Source: Myxococcota bacterium (GTDB lineage: Bacteria; Myxococcota_C; UBA6777). Taken from it: 8,130 bases of DNA. Made by a program: the position numbers and the translations under genes. Of this stretch, positions 7,048 to 8,130 are shown in pieces. Under the pieces are notes generated by a model. That model had not been told where the DNA came from. It made no database searches and saw only the letters and a list, made by a program, of their open reading frames with translations. The stretch covers positions 1-8,130 of the forward strand of contig CAUJFU010000131.1 of assembly GCA_963169055.1 (NCBI GenBank), read 5' to 3'. Numbering within the stretch: the first letter of the stretch is position 1; each line of letters starts with the position of its first letter.

Positions 7048-8130
7048 TCACTTTTGCATATCGGTGGGAGTACGCGGCAGCAACTTGTAGTTATTAAAAC
7101 TGAAATAAAGAACGCCACGGATCGACGCAAAGGTATCGCCTTGTGAGCGGGTGTCTTGGGAGGGTTGTGTTCCTTGCGCAAAACAACAGCCACGCTTGGT
7201 TCCGCCGCAGACTTGCGCTCCAACGCACTGGCAGGTGTCGCCCGGCAAACAGTAGGTGTTGTCAGGCTGGTTGCCTGTGCCGCACCCGCAGAACTTGGCT
7301 CCTGTGTAGGCGATGGTGTTGATCTGGTCGTCGATACGGAGAGTTTCGTTGAGGTTGTTGGTGGGGGCGACGAGAAATTCGCCGAAATCACTTGGATCAT
7401 CGGGGTTTTTGTTCGTGACTTGGATTTGTTTGACTTCGAGATAAACCCCGAGGTAAGCTTGGGCGTTCGTTCCATCTTTGTTGATGTCGGATGTTTGGAC
7501 TTCTTCGGGAGCAGGGACGGGGCCTGCGCTGACAACGCTCGGAGTTTGGCTCAGTTCGATCTGCGGAACGGACACGGGAGTCGCACAACGTTTGACGACA
7601 GCGGATGTCTTTTTGTCGAAAACATCGGAACATCGGCTCTTTTGGGCATCTTTGCAGTCGGCGTCTGTTGTGCAGTTGGCCGCCCAATCCACTGTTCGGT
7701 AGCGCGTAAAGCGGCCTTTGATCGCGATCCGCGAACCCACAGAGAGGGTGCCGAGTTGGATCTTGTCACGCTCAAAAACGACCGCGCTCCCGCCGTAACG
7801 GTAGCTTCCTTGGCGTGCTTGGGGTTCTTGAACAAAGAACAGATCCAATGTTGCGGTCAGTCGGGAGGCGGGTGACATCATCACGACTTGACTGAGTTCG
7901 ACCGTCGCGCCTTCTTGGCCGATTTGTGAAGAGGTTGGATCAAGGAGATCGTAGAGGGTCGAACCCGTCGAAGATTCGGGGTTTGATTCGGGTTGGGATT
8001 CAGGATTGGAGACGGATTCTTCGGGGTTGGAGACGGATTCTTCGGGGTTGGAGACGGATTCTTCGGGGTTGGAGACGGATTCTTCGGGGATGGAGACGGA
8101 TTCTTCGGGGTTGGAGACGGATTCTTCTGG
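7048..8130 (-). CDS. Secreted/envelope protein with PEESVSN repeat linker, OB-fold-like domain and Cys-rich inserts; 5' end beyond window
   Basis: The frame is open to the right edge, giving 360 residues in the window; the GTG at 7884 is internal. Numbering below is from that GTG. The visible part begins with six PEESVSN heptads, then a Ser/Pro/Glu tail and VELSQVV, where the folded part starts. An OB-fold-like domain follows (LDLFFVQEPQ, GSAVVFE, LSVGSRIAIKGRFTRY). Cys71-Cys100 form a small insert (CTTDADC, KSRC, KRC) of a kind common in Myxococcota surface proteins. A second cluster with eight cysteines lies around plus 7185-7295. The ends AYLGVYLEVKQIQVTN, FASIRGVLYFSFNNYKLLPR match the closing part of OB-like domains seen next to secreted nucleases. 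No catalytic domain is visible. The linker suggests that a signal peptide or lipobox lies just outside the window. Its partner gene at 5341-6996 shares the layout. Function is unknown. Confidence 0.85.
   Translation of the reverse strand, partial: PEESVSNPEESVSIPEESVSNPEESVSNPEESVSNPEESVSNPESQPESNPESSTGSTLYDLLDPTSSQIGQEGATVELSQVVMMSPASRLTATLDLFFVQEPQARQGSYRYGGSAVVFERDKIQLGTLSVGSRIAIKGRFTRYRTVDWAANCTTDADCKDAQKSRCSDVFDKKTSAVVKRCATPVSVPQIELSQTPSVVSAGPVPAPEEVQTSDINKDGTNAQAYLGVYLEVKQIQVTNKNPDDPSDFGEFLVAPTNNLNETLRIDDQINTIAYTGAKFCGCGTGNQPDNTYCLPGDTCQCVGAQVCGGTKRGCCFAQGTQPSQDTRSQGDTFASIRGVLYFSFNNYKLLPRTPTDMQK
8005..8130 (-). repeat. 21-bp tandem repeat encoding PEESVSN heptads, running off the window edge
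   Basis: Six head-to-tail units of 21 bp, each encoding PEESVSN (one reads PEESVSI), fill 8005-8130 and reach the edge, so more copies are likely. The units are nearly identical at DNA level, differing at only a few bases, which fits recent slippage expansion. A degenerate continuation (PESQPESNPESSTGST) follows. The protein segment is acidic and probably an extended spacer between a membrane anchor and the folded domains. Confidence 0.92.

Noticed and set aside
7156-7875. 239-residue plus-strand open frame opposite the right-hand gene
   Set aside because: It mirrors the minus-strand coding frame and has no family motif; the minus-strand reading has OB-like strands and ordered cysteines.
7882-7884. 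GTG at 7884 as the start of the right-hand gene
   Set aside because: The frame continues upstream through VELSQVV and the PEESVSN repeats to the edge, and no signal peptide follows the GTG.
8005-8130. CRISPR-like array
   Set aside because: The 21-bp units are directly head to tail with no spacers and encode an in-frame heptad repeat.

Overview
The window reads as chromosomal DNA from a Gram-negative bacterium. One protein has a classical signal peptide and ends in a phenylalanine-terminated beta-strand, as outer-membrane barrels do. Another looks like a lipoprotein, and a third carries Cys-rich inserts with a C-x5-C type spacing. Such inserts, Pro-rich extended Hsp70s and long low-complexity linkers are common in Myxococcota and related former Deltaproteobacteria, so that is my best guess. 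It is an inference from style, not from a marker gene.

The left part (1-3374) is on the plus strand. An Hsp70/DnaK-family protein enters from beyond the left edge. It has a long Pro/Ser-rich N-terminal region with four 16-residue repeats, a complete ATPase domain with the expected catalytic residues, and a beta-type substrate domain, but no helical lid. It is followed by a GshB-like ATP-grasp protein (2439-3374) that keeps the metal ligands of glutathione synthetase but has lost two ATP-contacting lysines. The 197-base gap at 3375-3571, where plus and minus genes converge, holds a degenerate 37-bp tandem duplication, a long imperfect stem-loop and a GC-rich palindrome.

The right part (3572-8130) is on the minus strand and encodes three envelope proteins. 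In transcription order they are: a protein entering from beyond the right edge with a PEESVSN heptad-repeat linker, an OB-fold-like domain and Cys-rich inserts (7048-8130); a putative lipoprotein with an Ig-like domain, an OB-fold-like domain and a symmetric cysteine ladder (5341-6996); and, after a good intrinsic terminator, a 541-residue outer-membrane beta-barrel candidate (3572-5197). The first two look like divergent paralogues built on the same plan, and the 51-bp gap between them suggests one operon.

There are no RNA genes, insertion sequences or CRISPR arrays that I can support. The most interesting points are the lid-less, repeat-extended Hsp70, the altered ATP site of the GshB homologue, and the pair of OB-fold proteins with unusual cysteine patterns. 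I see no clear evidence for a wholly new multi-gene system.
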